The position numbers and the translations under genes were made by a program. Below, piece by piece: positions 1 through 9,422 of a stretch of 64,000 nt of DNA. The stretch lies in NCBI GenBank assembly GCA_016710385.1, contig JADJVX010000017.1:434001-498000 (forward strand), in the 5' to 3' direction. The notes beneath the pieces are model-generated. The model saw only the letters and a program-made list of their open reading frames with translations, had not been told where the DNA came from and made no database searches. The DNA is from Actinomycetales bacterium (GTDB lineage: Bacteria > Actinomycetota > Actinomycetes > Actinomycetales > Dermatophilaceae). Each line of letters starts with the position of its first letter. The first letter of the stretch is position 1.

Positions 1-126
1 GACCTCAGTCGTGACCCGGTCTACCTCACGGTCGCCGATCACCTCAGGGGACCGGTGCCGCGCTCCCGGGCGGCGCTGGAGGCCGCCATGGTCCGTGATC
101 TGGGCGTGCCGCCCTACCTCACCTGA
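1..126 (+). CDS. C-terminal end of an unidentified protein (5' truncated)
   Basis: An open frame runs in from the window edge and ends at TGA 124-126, giving 41 residues that include DPVYLTVADHLRG and end in GVPPYLT. Codon use is normal for this genome, with G or C in nearly every third position. The fragment is too short for me to assign a family. Its last 13 bases overlap the 3' end of the convergent exporter gene. Function unknown. Confidence 0.5.
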   Translation, partial: DLSRDPVYLTVADHLRGPVPRSRAALEAAMVRDLGVPPYLT

Positions 127-1634
127 CCAGCGTTCGAGGTCGGGCCTTGGCCGGACACCCGCGAATACCCCCGTCCGCTGCGGGTGAGCGCCATCCGCCC
201 GAGCGAGGTGCCCATCGACACCCCGGCGGCAATGCCGATCCCCACCGACGCGGCGTCGAAGAGCGTCGCGAGCCCTTCGGCCAGACCGGTTTCGGTGTTG
301 GTGACGAGTTGGAACACGCCTTGATAGACCGACCGGCCGGGCACGAGCGGCAGGATCGCCGCGGTCGTGACGACGAGGGCTGGTATCCGGACCCGCCGGG
401 CCACCACCTGGGCGGGGAATCCGACGAGCAGTGCCGCGGCAGCCGAGGCCGACGGCCGCCCCGCTCCGATCGAGGTGACAGCCACCAAGAGCAGCAAGGC
501 GGCCCCGCCGGCGAGGCCGCACACGAGGACGGCACGGCCCACGGCATACGAGCTCACGGCGAACGACGCCGCCACCCCAGCCGCCGCGAGCACCTGGACG
601 ATCGTGTCGACATCTCCCATGGTGCGGGTGCTGATCGTCATGGGGACCCCCACCCGGTGGGCGACCGCGAGGACGGCAACAATGCCGGCGATCATCCCGA
701 CGGTGAGCACTATGACCTCGGTGAGTCGGCCCCCGGCGGTGACGTAATAGCCCTCGATGGCGTCCTGGGCCGCGCCGACGAACGACAGGCCGGAGAGCAG
801 CACGACGATGCCCGCGGCGACGACCAGCGAGGGCGAGACCGACAACAGGACGAGATCCCGGCGGAGCACGACCACGCCGACCGCGACGAGGGTCGGCACC
901 GCGGCCCCGACGGCCTGGGTGAAGAACGGCGCAAACCCCGCCCGGGTGAGCTGATATTGCAGGCTGGCGATGGCGACCGAGGTGAGGAAGGTCAGCAGCA
1001 CGATGAGCGGGCCACCACCGAGCAGAGCGGCGGCCGACGCACCGATGCCGCCCGTGGCCGTCGAGACGATCCACCGGCGGTAGGGGTGGTGGGCTTGGAT
1101 CACCGAGTCGAGGCGCAGGCGCGCGCGGTCGACGTCGATGGGCTGGGCGACCAGCGATTCCACGAGATCGCGCAGCCGTTGATACCGGGTGAAGTCCTGC
1201 GACCGATGGCGGACAACCCGCATGACCGTCATGGGGTCGGAGGTGGGACCGCGGTGGTATGACACGGTGAGCGACGAGAACGTCACGTCGACATGGATCG
1301 AGCGCAGCCCGTAGGCCCGCGCGACCCGCAGCGTCCGTGACACCACCTCGCGCGCCGGTGCTCCGGTGGCCAGCAGCGCCACGCCGACCCGCAGCGCCAG
1401 GTCGACCACTGCCTTCGCGGTCGCTCGATCGACCCCGTCGGGCGAGGTCCAGACCGGGATGGGGTCGGTCGGAGGTGCGCTCGGCCGCACCGCGCGCACG
1501 GTCTGCTCGGCGACGACCTGCCCGGTATGCCGTGCGCCCGCCCGGAACGCGCGCCGCACCCCGATTCCCACGCGCCGCCATGGGCGTGGTGGCGGTTGAG
1601 AGGTCACAAGTCCACTGTCCCTGGCCCACGGCAT
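114..1634 (-). CDS. ThrE-family threonine/serine exporter-like membrane protein
   Basis: The protein has about 506 residues. A soluble N-terminal domain (about residues 70-175) carries the ATGAPAREV motif and the DVTFSSLTVSYHRG stretch of the ThrE/DUF1212 family. Roughly ten hydrophobic segments follow, matching the fused DUF1212 plus DUF3815 layout. Members such as Corynebacterium ThrE export threonine and serine across the cell membrane using the proton gradient; substrate here is inferred from family only. I chose ATG 1634, which lies inside a GTATGCCG word; an in-frame TTG at 1643 is an alternative. It is divergent from the LysR gene, with only about 45 bases between the starts. Confidence 0.85.
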   Translation of the reverse strand: MPWARDSGLVTSQPPPRPWRRVGIGVRRAFRAGARHTGQVVAEQTVRAVRPSAPPTDPIPVWTSPDGVDRATAKAVVDLALRVGVALLATGAPAREVVSRTLRVARAYGLRSIHVDVTFSSLTVSYHRGPTSDPMTVMRVVRHRSQDFTRYQRLRDLVESLVAQPIDVDRARLRLDSVIQAHHPYRRWIVSTATGGIGASAAALLGGGPLIVLLTFLTSVAIASLQYQLTRAGFAPFFTQAVGAAVPTLVAVGVVVLRRDLVLLSVSPSLVVAAGIVVLLSGLSFVGAAQDAIEGYYVTAGGRLTEVIVLTVGMIAGIVAVLAVAHRVGVPMTISTRTMGDVDTIVQVLAAAGVAASFAVSSYAVGRAVLVCGLAGGAALLLLVAVTSIGAGRPSASAAAALLVGFPAQVVARRVRIPALVVTTAAILPLVPGRSVYQGVFQLVTNTETGLAEGLATLFDAASVGIGIAAGVSMGTSLGRMALTRSGRGYSRVSGQGPTSNAGQVR

Positions 1635-1665
1635 ACGGCGCAATCCGCAGCGCCGAAGGGGGTCA

Positions 1666-1671
1666 TAGGGT
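1666..1671 (+). promoter_or_regulatory. -10 box of a leaderless promoter for the LysR gene
   Basis: TAGGGT is followed by exactly seven bases and then ATG 1679. The same TANNNT-N7-start spacing recurs before five other genes in this window. It supports 1679 as the translation start with transcription beginning at or next to the A of ATG. Confidence 0.5.
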
Positions 1672-1678
1672 AAAGGGC

Positions 1679-2614
1679 ATGGCCAGGGTCGTCGGCGTCC
1701 CGTCGTACACGATGCAGCAGCTGGCCGCCTTCGTCGCCGTGGCCGACACCGGCACGATCACCGCGGCGGCGACTCGGCTGGGGCTGTCGGCGACCGCGGT
1801 CCGTGCCGCCATCGACGAGTTGGAGCGCATCCTCGGGGTGCAGTTGTGCGTGCGGCGCCGGGCCAAGGGCGTCACCTTGACATCCGCCGGCCAAGCCATG
1901 CTCGCCAAGGCTCGGGTGGTGCTGCACGAGGCCGTCGACCTCGAGCTCGACGTCCGGGGCGAACCAGGTCAGGTGAGCGGGGTGCTGCACGTGGGGTGCT
2001 ACACGACCCTCGGACCGACGGTGCTCCCGCCGCTGCTCGCCGGATTCGGTGCGCGCTATCCGGCGGCGCGCGTCGACCTGCGGGAGGACAGCCTCGACCG
2101 GTTGCGCCGGGCTGTCGACGCTCGCGAACTCGACCTGGTCATCGCCTACGACATCGACCTCCCGCGGCATTGGACCTTCGTGACGTGGCTGCGCAGCGCT
2201 CCGCGCGTGCATGTCCACGCCGGCCATCGGCTCGCGACCGGCGCGACGGCCGGCGAAGGAGTGCGCTTGGCCGAGCTCGCGCAGGAGCCGATGATTTTGC
2301 TCGATGTGCCTCCCAGCGGCGAGCACGTGGTCGACATGTGCCGCAGCGCGGGCTTCGACCCGAGGATCGCGCTGCGAACGAGCAACTACGAGACCGCTCG
2401 GGCGCTCGTCGGGCGCGGCCTGGGCTGGTCACTGCTCGTCCAGCGCACCCCGGTCGATCTGTCGTACGAAGGGCGCCGCGTCGTGATGTGCGATGTCGTC
2501 GATCCACCCCTGCCACCGGTCGACATCGTCGTCGCCTGGCCCCGTCAGTCGCCGCTGACCCGGGCCGCGCAAGCGTTCGTGCAGCTGGCCGCCCGCGCAG
2601 CGGAGGCACGATGA
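1679..2614 (+). CDS. LysR-family transcriptional regulator
   Basis: A protein of 311 residues with an N-terminal winged helix-turn-helix (about residues 10-70; QQLAAFVAVADTGTITAAA is the typical LysR opening) and a C-terminal periplasmic-binding-like effector domain. The frame stays open far upstream, but the LysR domain begins here and a TAGGGT box sits seven bases before this ATG. The gene is divergent from the ThrE-type exporter and lies just upstream of the flavin hydroxylase and hmgA on the same strand, so either could be its target. The effector is unknown; an aromatic acid would fit the neighbours. Confidence 0.85.
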   Translation: MARVVGVPSYTMQQLAAFVAVADTGTITAAATRLGLSATAVRAAIDELERILGVQLCVRRRAKGVTLTSAGQAMLAKARVVLHEAVDLELDVRGEPGQVSGVLHVGCYTTLGPTVLPPLLAGFGARYPAARVDLREDSLDRLRRAVDARELDLVIAYDIDLPRHWTFVTWLRSAPRVHVHAGHRLATGATAGEGVRLAELAQEPMILLDVPPSGEHVVDMCRSAGFDPRIALRTSNYETARALVGRGLGWSLLVQRTPVDLSYEGRRVVMCDVVDPPLPPVDIVVAWPRQSPLTRAAQAFVQLAARAAEAR

Positions 2615-2726
2615 CTCCCGACTCCAAAACACGGCATACCCGCGTTTTTAGCGCGACAATTGGCCCTATCGCGCGTTTCTGGGATGTCGCACCATGATCC
2701 CAGTCCACTTTGGGAAGGAGAGTCCT

Positions 2727-4358
2727 ATGGCACCCACCGTTGCACCCCTCGACTCCTCACGGCAGGCCCTGGTCCTGGGGGCCGGCCCGGTCGGTCAGAC
2801 GGCTGCCCTGCTGCTCGCGGAGTGGGGCATCCCGGTGGTGATGCTCGACGCCCGTCCCGAGCGCGACCCGATCGGGTCCAAGGCGCTCTGCCAGCAGCGT
2901 GACGTCCTGGACGTCTGGGACCACGTCGGCGCCGGCAAGGCGATCGCCGCCGAGGGGGTCACGTGGACCCGCGCGGTGACCCTCTACCAGGGCCAGGAAC
3001 TGTTCACCCAGGGCTTCATCGACCGCGGCCGCTCCCCCTTCCCGCCGTTCGTCAACATCGGCCAGAACCGCACCGAGGAACTCCTCGACGAGAAGATCCA
3101 CACCAACCCGCTCATCACGGAGAAGTGGGGACACACCGTCGAGGCCATCGAGCAGGACGCCGACTCGATCACCCTGATCTGCCGCCTGGCCGACGGCTCG
3201 GTCGAGCGGATCACCGGTGAATACTGCATCGCCGCCCCTGGCAACAAGGGCCACTTCGTGCGCGACATGGTGGGGATGAGCTTCGAGGGCACGACCTTCG
3301 AGGACCAGTTCCTCATCTGCGACATCCGCACCACGCTGCCCGGCTGGGAGCTCGAGCGGCGCTTCTACTTCGACCCGGAGTGGAACCCGGGCCGCCAGGT
3401 CCTCATCCACCCCTGCCCCGACTCGGTCTACCGCATCGACTGGCAGGTGCCGCCGGCCTACGACCTCGAGGCCGAGGAGAAGTCCGGCGCGCTCGACGCC
3501 CGGATCCGCAAGATCGTCGGCGACGCCGACTACGAGATCGTGTGGAAGTCGGCCTACCGCTTCCACGCCCGCCAGGTCGACCAGATGGTCAAGGGCCGCT
3601 TCCTCATGGCCGGTGACGGCGCCCACCTGGTGGCCCCGTTCGGAGCCCGCGGTCTCAACTCCGGGGTGCCGGACGCCGAGAACGCCGCCTGGAAGGTCGC
3701 CTTCGCCATGCACGGCTGGGCCGACCCGTCGGTCGTGGCGAGCTACCACGACGAGCGCCACGCCGCCGCCGCCGAGAACCTCGACGTCACCGCGGCCACG
3801 ATGCGCTTCCTGGTCCCCCAGAACGAGGCCGAGTGGGCCGAGCGCCGCTCCATCCTCGAAGCGGCCAAGGCCGCGCCCGACGACCTGGGCATCCGCGCCC
3901 AGGTCAACTCGGGCCGGATGGCCGAGGCCTTCTGGTATGTCACCTCGCCGCTCACGACCCCGTCCTCCGACCACGTCTTCCCCGGCCGTCCGCCCAAGGG
4001 TGAAGACCCCGTCCCCGCTCCCGGGGTCATCGCGCCCGATGTCGAGGTCACCCTCGCCTCCGGCGAGAAAGTCCGGATCCGCGCACTGGCCCGGCGCGGG
4101 ATGCTCGTGCTCGTCGGGGCCGACCTCGATGCCTCCGCGGTGGCTGACGCCCTCGCCGGTCTGCGCTGCCCGGTGACGGTGCTCTCGCTGCCCGAGGTCG
4201 ACCCCGACGGGTCGGTCGCCGCTGCCCTCGACGCCACCCCGGACGAGGCCTGGGTCATCCGACCCGACGCCCACCTCGCCGCCGCGGTGACCAGCGCCGC
4301 CGCTGCCGCCGCGGCGGCATACACGGTCCTCGGTATGCCGTCCCCGGCCACCGTCTGA
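2727..4358 (+). CDS. FAD-dependent aromatic hydroxylase, MhpA/PheA type
   Basis: This flavoprotein monooxygenase has 543 residues. The dinucleotide-binding motif GAGPVG lies near residue 15 and the second FAD motif GDGAHLVAPFGARGLNSG near residue 296; a thioredoxin-like C-terminal domain follows, as in phenol and 3-(3-hydroxyphenyl)propionate hydroxylases. Such enzymes use NAD(P)H and O2 to hydroxylate phenolic rings. ATG 2727 is preferred over 2694 because GGAAGGAG precedes it at good spacing. The neighbour 58 bases downstream is homogentisate dioxygenase, so hydroxylation of 3-hydroxyphenylacetate to homogentisate is a reasonable guess, but substrate cannot be read from sequence. Confidence 0.85.
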   Translation: MAPTVAPLDSSRQALVLGAGPVGQTAALLLAEWGIPVVMLDARPERDPIGSKALCQQRDVLDVWDHVGAGKAIAAEGVTWTRAVTLYQGQELFTQGFIDRGRSPFPPFVNIGQNRTEELLDEKIHTNPLITEKWGHTVEAIEQDADSITLICRLADGSVERITGEYCIAAPGNKGHFVRDMVGMSFEGTTFEDQFLICDIRTTLPGWELERRFYFDPEWNPGRQVLIHPCPDSVYRIDWQVPPAYDLEAEEKSGALDARIRKIVGDADYEIVWKSAYRFHARQVDQMVKGRFLMAGDGAHLVAPFGARGLNSGVPDAENAAWKVAFAMHGWADPSVVASYHDERHAAAAENLDVTAATMRFLVPQNEAEWAERRSILEAAKAAPDDLGIRAQVNSGRMAEAFWYVTSPLTTPSSDHVFPGRPPKGEDPVPAPGVIAPDVEVTLASGEKVRIRALARRGMLVLVGADLDASAVADALAGLRCPVTVLSLPEVDPDGSVAAALDATPDEAWVIRPDAHLAAAVTSAAAAAAAAYTVLGMPSPATV

Positions 4359-4416
4359 CCCGCCACCCGCACCCGATCACGACCGAGCTACTACCGACGC
4401 AAGGAGCGATCACGAC

Positions 4417-5604
4417 ATGGCCTTCTACCGCAGTGCGGGGAACGTCCCCCACAAGCGTCACGTGCAACATCGCAGCCCCGAGGGCGGCCTCTACTACGAG
4501 GAGCTCATGGGCGAGGAGGGGTTCTCTTCCGACTCCTCGTTGCTCTACCACCGCTACATTCCCGCCGCGATCCGCGAGGTGCGGGAGTGGGCGCTGCCCG
4601 ACCAGACCCTTCGGCCTAACAACCCGATGCTGCCGCGGCACTTCAAGACCCAGGACCTGCCCGCCTCGGGCGCGGGTGTCGACGGCGTCAACGGCCGCCG
4701 GCTGTTGCTCGGCAACGGCGACGTGCGGATCTCCTATGTCGTGGCCGGCGAGACGTCGCCGTACTACCGCAACGCCATCGGCGACGAGTGCCTCTACATC
4801 CACGGCGGGACTGCGCGGGTCGAGACGGTCTTCGGCGACCTCGACGTGTGGGAGGGCGACTACGTCATCATCCCGCGCGCCACGACCCACCGGATCGTGC
4901 CGACCGGCGACGCCCCGGTGCGCATCTACGCCATCGAGGTCAACAGCCACATCACCCCGCCGAAGCGCTACCTATCGCGGTTCGGCCAGTTCCTCGAGCA
5001 CTCGCCCTTCTGTGAGCGCGACCTGCGGGTGCCGACTGACCCCTATGTCGTGGACGAGCGTGACGTGCCGGTCTACATCAAGCACCGGGGTCCGGGCGAA
5101 GGCGGCATCTCCGGCACGGTCCACGTCCAGCCGCACCACCCGTTCGACGTGGTCGGCTGGGACGGCTGCCTGTGGCCCTATGCCTTCAACATCTCCGACT
5201 ACGAACCGCTCACCGGCCGGGTGCACCAGCCGCCGCCGACCCACCAGGTCTTCGAGGCGCACAACGTCATCTTCTGCAACTTCGTCCCGCGCAAGGTCGA
5301 CTACCACCCGCTGGCGATCCCGGTGCCCTACTACCACTCCAACGTCGACTCCGACGAGGTGATGTTCTACGCAGCCGGCAACTACGAGGCACGGCGCGGG
5401 TCGGGCATCGAAGCCGGGTCGATCTCGCTGCACCCCATGGGTCACGCCCACGGTCCGCAGCCGGGTGCCTACGAGCGCTCGATCGGCATCGAGAGCTTCG
5501 ACGAGACCGCGGTGATGGTCGACACCTTCGCTCCGCTGTTGCTCGGCGAGGGTGCCGTCGCCGTCGAGGACGCGAAGTACATGTCCTCGTGGAACGAGGA
5601 CTGA
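4417..5604 (+). CDS. hmgA: Homogentisate 1,2-dioxygenase
   Basis: The product (395 residues) matches the short actinobacterial form of the cupin-type ring-cleaving dioxygenase. It opens homogentisate to maleylacetoacetate with Fe(II) and O2. The conserved metal-site region is visible near residues 305-350: HSNVDSDEVMFY followed by HPMGHAHGPQPGAYE. An AAGGAG ribosome site precedes the ATG. No maleylacetoacetate isomerase or fumarylacetoacetase is present next to it, so the rest of the pathway must lie elsewhere. It probably shares a transcript with the flavin hydroxylase upstream, and a strong hairpin follows the stop. Confidence 0.92.
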   Translation: MAFYRSAGNVPHKRHVQHRSPEGGLYYEELMGEEGFSSDSSLLYHRYIPAAIREVREWALPDQTLRPNNPMLPRHFKTQDLPASGAGVDGVNGRRLLLGNGDVRISYVVAGETSPYYRNAIGDECLYIHGGTARVETVFGDLDVWEGDYVIIPRATTHRIVPTGDAPVRIYAIEVNSHITPPKRYLSRFGQFLEHSPFCERDLRVPTDPYVVDERDVPVYIKHRGPGEGGISGTVHVQPHHPFDVVGWDGCLWPYAFNISDYEPLTGRVHQPPPTHQVFEAHNVIFCNFVPRKVDYHPLAIPVPYYHSNVDSDEVMFYAAGNYEARRGSGIEAGSISLHPMGHAHGPQPGAYERSIGIESFDETAVMVDTFAPLLLGEGAVAVEDAKYMSSWNED

Positions 5605-5625
5605 CCGTCTGGGCATGACCTTCCG

Positions 5626-5664
5626 CCGCGCGGCATACCGGCTTGGCTCCGGTATGCCGCGCGG
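5626..5664 (+). terminator. Perfect 16-bp hairpin after hmgA, built from an inverted GGTATGCC pair
   Basis: Arms 5626-5641 and 5649-5664 are perfect reverse complements around a 7-base loop (cttggct). Each arm contains one copy of the window-wide word CGGCATACC/GGTATGCCG. There is no T-run after it. It lies 22 bases past the hmgA stop, as expected for a transcription terminator. Confidence 0.65.
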
Positions 5665-5752
5665 TGTCCTTGGGCATGGGGTCCAGGTGGCGGACGACCG
5701 GCGAATCCTCCGAACTGGAAGGTTTCGTCGCCTCCCATGGCGCGCCTGGCCT

Positions 5753-5888
5753 GGTTTGCCGGCGAGTCGGAAGGTTTCCCGGCATACCGTGACGCGCGCT
5801 AGGCCCGGTTTGCCGGCGAGTCGGAAGGTTTCCCGGCATACCGTGACGCGCTAGGCCCGGTTTGTCGGCGAGTCGGAAGGTTTCCCGG
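5753..5888. repeat. 52-bp-period repeat cluster 1 (three copies)
   Basis: Copies of GGTTTG(C/T)CGGCGAGTCGG followed by AAGGTTTCCCGG start at 5753, 5807 and 5859 (periods 54 and 52). A degenerate half copy (GGAAGGTTTCGTCG) is at 5717-5730. The first two end in CGGCATACC, the window-wide word. The cluster fills most of the 320-bp gap between hmgA and glpK. The inner GGAA-GGT-TTCC can form a small hairpin. No gene is seen in this gap. Confidence 0.85.
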
Positions 5889-5924
5889 AACCCACGGGCA
5901 GAGTTCGCTGTGACAGGCTGAACC

Positions 5925-7457
5925 ATGGCTGATTTCGTGGGTGCGATCGACCAGGGGACGACGAGCACGCGGTTCATGATCTTCGACCACGCCGGGCGCG
6001 AGGTGGGCAAGCACCAGCTGGAGCACCAGCAGATCCTGCCGCAGGCCGGATGGGTCGAACACAACCCGCTGGAGATCTGGGAGCGCACCCAGACGGTCAT
6101 CGGTTCTGCCCTGGCCGGCGCGGGCCTGCGGGCCAGCGACCTCGACTCGATCGGCGTGACGAACCAGCGCGAGACGACCATCGTGTGGGACCGGCATACC
6201 GGTCGTCCCTATGCCAATGCCCTGGTCTGGCAGGACACCCGCACCGCGCCCATCGCCAGCGCCCTGGACGCCGACGGACGCGGCGCGGTCATCCGCAGCA
6301 AGGCGGGGCTGCCACCCGCGCCCTACTTCTCCGGGGGCAAGCTGCAATGGCTGCTGGAGAACGTCGACGGGCTGCGCGCAGCCGCCGAGCGCGGCGACGC
6401 GCTCTTCGGCACCCCCGACACCTGGGTCATCTGGAACCTCACCGGAGGCCCCGACGGCGGCCGCCACGTCACCGATGTCACCAACGCCAGCCGCACCATG
6501 CTCATGGACCTGCAGACCCTGGCGTGGGACGACGAACTGCTCGGCTTCTTCGGGGTGCCCCGCGCGATGCTCCCGGAGATCCTGCCCTCCAGCGACCCCG
6601 ACCGGTATGCCGTGTCAGCCGTCCCCGGGAACGCCAATTGGGGTGGGGCACTGCGGATTTGCGGTGCGGTGGGAGACCAGCAGGCGGCGACGGTGGGCCA
6701 GGTCTGCTTCGCCCCCGGCGAGGCCAAGAACACCTATGGCACCGGCAATTTCATGCTCATCAACACCGGCTCCGAGATCGTCCGATCGCAGGCCGGACTG
6801 CTCACGACGGTCGCCTATCAACTCGGTGACGCCCCCGCGGTCTACGCCTTGGAGGGCTCGATCGCGGTCACCGGCTCGGCCGTGCAATGGCTGCGCGACC
6901 AACTCGGGATCATTAGCGGCGCCTCCGAGATCGAGGCGCTGGCTGCCAGCGTGCCTGACAGCGGCGGGATGTACTTCGTGCCGGCCTTCTCCGGGCTGTT
7001 CGCCCCCTATTGGCGTTCGGACGCCCGCGGCGCGATCGTCGGGCTGTCGCGCTTCAACACCAACGCCCACCTGGCCCGTGCGACGCTCGAGGCGATCTGC
7101 TACCAGACCAAGGACGTCGCCGACGCGATGGTCCAGGACGTCGCGAGCAGTGGTGTCGATTTCGACCTGCGCACACTCAAGGTCGATGGTGGCGTCACCG
7201 CCAATGCGCTCGCGATGCAGATCCAGGCCGACATCCTCGGCGTCGAGGTAAGCAAGCCGGTCGTCGCCGAGACCACCGCCCTCGGGGCCGCGTATGCCGC
7301 CGGACTCGCCACCGGATTCTGGTCCTCGACCGAGGAGTTGCGCGCCAATTGGCGGGAGGATCGCCGCTGGTCACCGCAGTGGTCCGACGCCCAGCGCGAG
7401 CAGGGGTATGCCGGGTGGCGCAAGGCCGTCTCCCGCACCTTGGATTGGGTGGACTAG
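5925..7457 (+). CDS. glpK: Glycerol kinase
   Basis: The protein has 510 residues, the usual size for GlpK, and phosphorylates glycerol to sn-glycerol 3-phosphate with ATP. The FGGY-kinase N-terminal phosphate loop DQGTTSTRF is at residues 8-16, the Q-R-E-T glycerol-binding motif (TNQRETT) lies near residue 83, and the second FGGY signature region with GGVTANALAMQ is near residue 425. It is followed 49 bases later by glpD, so the pair forms the aerobic glycerol utilisation route. No glpF uptake facilitator lies beside it. The upstream gap contains repeat cluster 1. Confidence 0.95.
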   Translation: MADFVGAIDQGTTSTRFMIFDHAGREVGKHQLEHQQILPQAGWVEHNPLEIWERTQTVIGSALAGAGLRASDLDSIGVTNQRETTIVWDRHTGRPYANALVWQDTRTAPIASALDADGRGAVIRSKAGLPPAPYFSGGKLQWLLENVDGLRAAAERGDALFGTPDTWVIWNLTGGPDGGRHVTDVTNASRTMLMDLQTLAWDDELLGFFGVPRAMLPEILPSSDPDRYAVSAVPGNANWGGALRICGAVGDQQAATVGQVCFAPGEAKNTYGTGNFMLINTGSEIVRSQAGLLTTVAYQLGDAPAVYALEGSIAVTGSAVQWLRDQLGIISGASEIEALAASVPDSGGMYFVPAFSGLFAPYWRSDARGAIVGLSRFNTNAHLARATLEAICYQTKDVADAMVQDVASSGVDFDLRTLKVDGGVTANALAMQIQADILGVEVSKPVVAETTALGAAYAAGLATGFWSSTEELRANWREDRRWSPQWSDAQREQGYAGWRKAVSRTLDWVD

Positions 7458-7493
7458 CCACCGCCCACCGGGACTGCACCCCGTGGGCGGTGG
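7458..7493 (+). terminator. Hairpin between glpK and glpD
   Basis: CCACCGCCCAC at 7458-7468 pairs perfectly with GTGGGCGGTGG at 7483-7493 (11 bp, 14-base loop), starting directly after the glpK stop. GAGAAT at 7494-7499, seven bases before the glpD start, could be a -10 box, so glpD may have its own promoter with glpK transcripts partly ended here. Confidence 0.45.
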
Positions 7494-7506
7494 GAGAATG
7501 TGACCC

Positions 7507-9213
7507 ATGAGTAACCCCACAGCTCTGTCACCGGCATACCGAGCCAGCGCGATCGAAGCCCTCGCCTCGGGTGGGGAACTCGACGTGCTCGTCGTAGGTG
7601 GCGGGGTCACCGGGGCGGGCTGCGCGCTCGACGCGGTGACCCGCGGCCTGTCGACCGGGCTGGTCGAGAAGCGCGATTTCGCGTCCGGCACGTCCAGCCG
7701 CAGCAGCAAGCTCATCCACGGCGGGCTGCGCTATCTGGAGATGTTCGACTTCGCCCTCGTCGCCGAGGCGCTCAAGGAGCGCGGGCTGCTGCTCACCCGC
7801 CTGGCGCCCCACCTGGTGCGGCCGGTGCCGTTCCTCTACCCGCTGTCCAAGCCGGTCATCGAGCGTCCCTACGTCGAGGCCGGACTCGCGCTCTACGACT
7901 CGATGGCGCGGGCCGGCAAGCACTCGGCCGGGTTGCCGTGGCACACACACCTCACCCGTCGGCAGGCCCTCAAGATTGCCCCTGCCCTGAAGAAGACGGC
8001 GCTGGTCGGTGCGGTCCAGTACTACGACGCGAAGGTGGACGACGCCCGGCATACGATGGAAATCGCCCGCACTGCAGCGAGTTACGGCGCACACGTCGCC
8101 ACTCGGGTCGAGGTGATCGGCTTCCTGCGGCAGGGCGAACGGGTCACCGGCGTGCGGGCCCTGGACAAGGTGACCGGCCGCGAGTTCGAGATCCAGGCCA
8201 AGCAGGTCGTCAACGCCACCGGGGTCTGGACCGACGACACCCAGGCGATGGTCGGCGAACGCGGCCAGTTCCACGTGCGGGCCTCCAAGGGTGTGCACCT
8301 CGTGGTGCCCCGCGACCGCATCCACTCCACGAGCGGCATCATCCTGCGCACCGAGAAGTCGGTCCTGTTCGTCATCCCGTGGGGCCGGCACTGGATCATC
8401 GGCACGACCGACACCGATTGGGCCCTGGACAAGGCGCACCCGGCGGCGACGAGCGCCGACATCGACTACCTGCTCGGCCACGTCAACCGGATCCTCGCCA
8501 CCGAGCTGACTCAGGCCGATGTCGAGGGCGTGTATGCCGGGCTGCGACCGCTGCTGTCCGGAGAGAGCGATCAGACCTCCAAGCTGTCGCGGGAGCACAT
8601 CGTCGCCCACCCGGCCCCGGGGCTCGTCGTCGTGGCCGGCGGGAAATACACGACCTACCGGGTCATGGCCAAGGACGCAATCGACGAGGCCGCCCGCGGC
8701 ATCGGCGGGGACGTCCCGGAGTCGGCGACCGAGAACATCCCGATGGTCGGTGCGGTCGGCTACCAGGCGATGTGGAACCGTCGCGCCGCGCTCGCCCGCG
8801 AATCGGGGCTGCACGTGGAGCGGATCGAGAAGATGCTCATGCGCCACGGGGTGCTCATCACCGAGATCCTCGCGATGGTCGCGCAGGACGCGTCGCTCGG
8901 GCAGCCGCTGCCCGGTGGGGAGGACTACCTCAAGGCCGAGATCGTGTATGCCGCCGCGCACGAGGGCGCGCTGCACCTCGATGACATCCTCGCGCGCCGG
9001 ACTCGCTTGTCGATCGAGTCCTTCGACCGCGCGATCACGGCCTCGCGGCCGGCTGCCGAGCTGGTCGCGCCAGTGCTCGGCTGGGACGCCGCGACGGTCG
9101 AGGAGGAGGTCGAGCACTACCACCAGCGGGTCACCGCCGAGCGGATGAGCCAGACCATGCCCGATGACGCAGCCGCCGACGCCGCCCGCCTGCAAGCCCC
9201 CGACCGGGGGTGA
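7507..9213 (+). CDS. glpD: Glycerol-3-phosphate dehydrogenase (FAD, quinone-linked)
   Basis: A 568-residue GlpD-type enzyme that oxidises sn-glycerol 3-phosphate to dihydroxyacetone phosphate and passes electrons to the respiratory chain at the membrane. The FAD-binding VVGGGVTGAG motif is at about residues 28-37, followed by the typical SSRSSKLIHGGLRYLE segment near 60-75. A C-terminal DAO-C domain is present (about 400-530). It follows glpK, and GAGAAT seven bases before ATG suggests it may be transcribed as a leaderless message from its own promoter. The 3' end leads into repeat cluster 2. Confidence 0.94.
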   Translation: MSNPTALSPAYRASAIEALASGGELDVLVVGGGVTGAGCALDAVTRGLSTGLVEKRDFASGTSSRSSKLIHGGLRYLEMFDFALVAEALKERGLLLTRLAPHLVRPVPFLYPLSKPVIERPYVEAGLALYDSMARAGKHSAGLPWHTHLTRRQALKIAPALKKTALVGAVQYYDAKVDDARHTMEIARTAASYGAHVATRVEVIGFLRQGERVTGVRALDKVTGREFEIQAKQVVNATGVWTDDTQAMVGERGQFHVRASKGVHLVVPRDRIHSTSGIILRTEKSVLFVIPWGRHWIIGTTDTDWALDKAHPAATSADIDYLLGHVNRILATELTQADVEGVYAGLRPLLSGESDQTSKLSREHIVAHPAPGLVVVAGGKYTTYRVMAKDAIDEAARGIGGDVPESATENIPMVGAVGYQAMWNRRAALARESGLHVERIEKMLMRHGVLITEILAMVAQDASLGQPLPGGEDYLKAEIVYAAAHEGALHLDDILARRTRLSIESFDRAITASRPAAELVAPVLGWDAATVEEEVEHYHQRVTAERMSQTMPDDAAADAARLQAPDRG

Positions 9214-9422
9214 GCCTCGGTCGAGGGTCTTGCCGCTGGGCATCGCCGGCGGGCTGAGCGAGGATCAGGCCGGCCGCCAGGAGGGGTCACGTCCCAGCCA
9301 CCCGACAAGCCGCTCCGAGTCGGCTCGGCGGCTGATACGTGACACCGCGGCGGCTGCGGTGGCGCGGCATACCGACGGCATCCTGAGTCCCCCCGGATAG
9401 GGCTGGTGCTCCCTCCGAGGAC

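Noticed and set aside
147..1262. 371-residue plus-strand frame opposite the exporter gene
   Set aside because: Composition is extreme (Arg, Gly, Asp, His) and it mirrors the membrane protein gene codon by codon.
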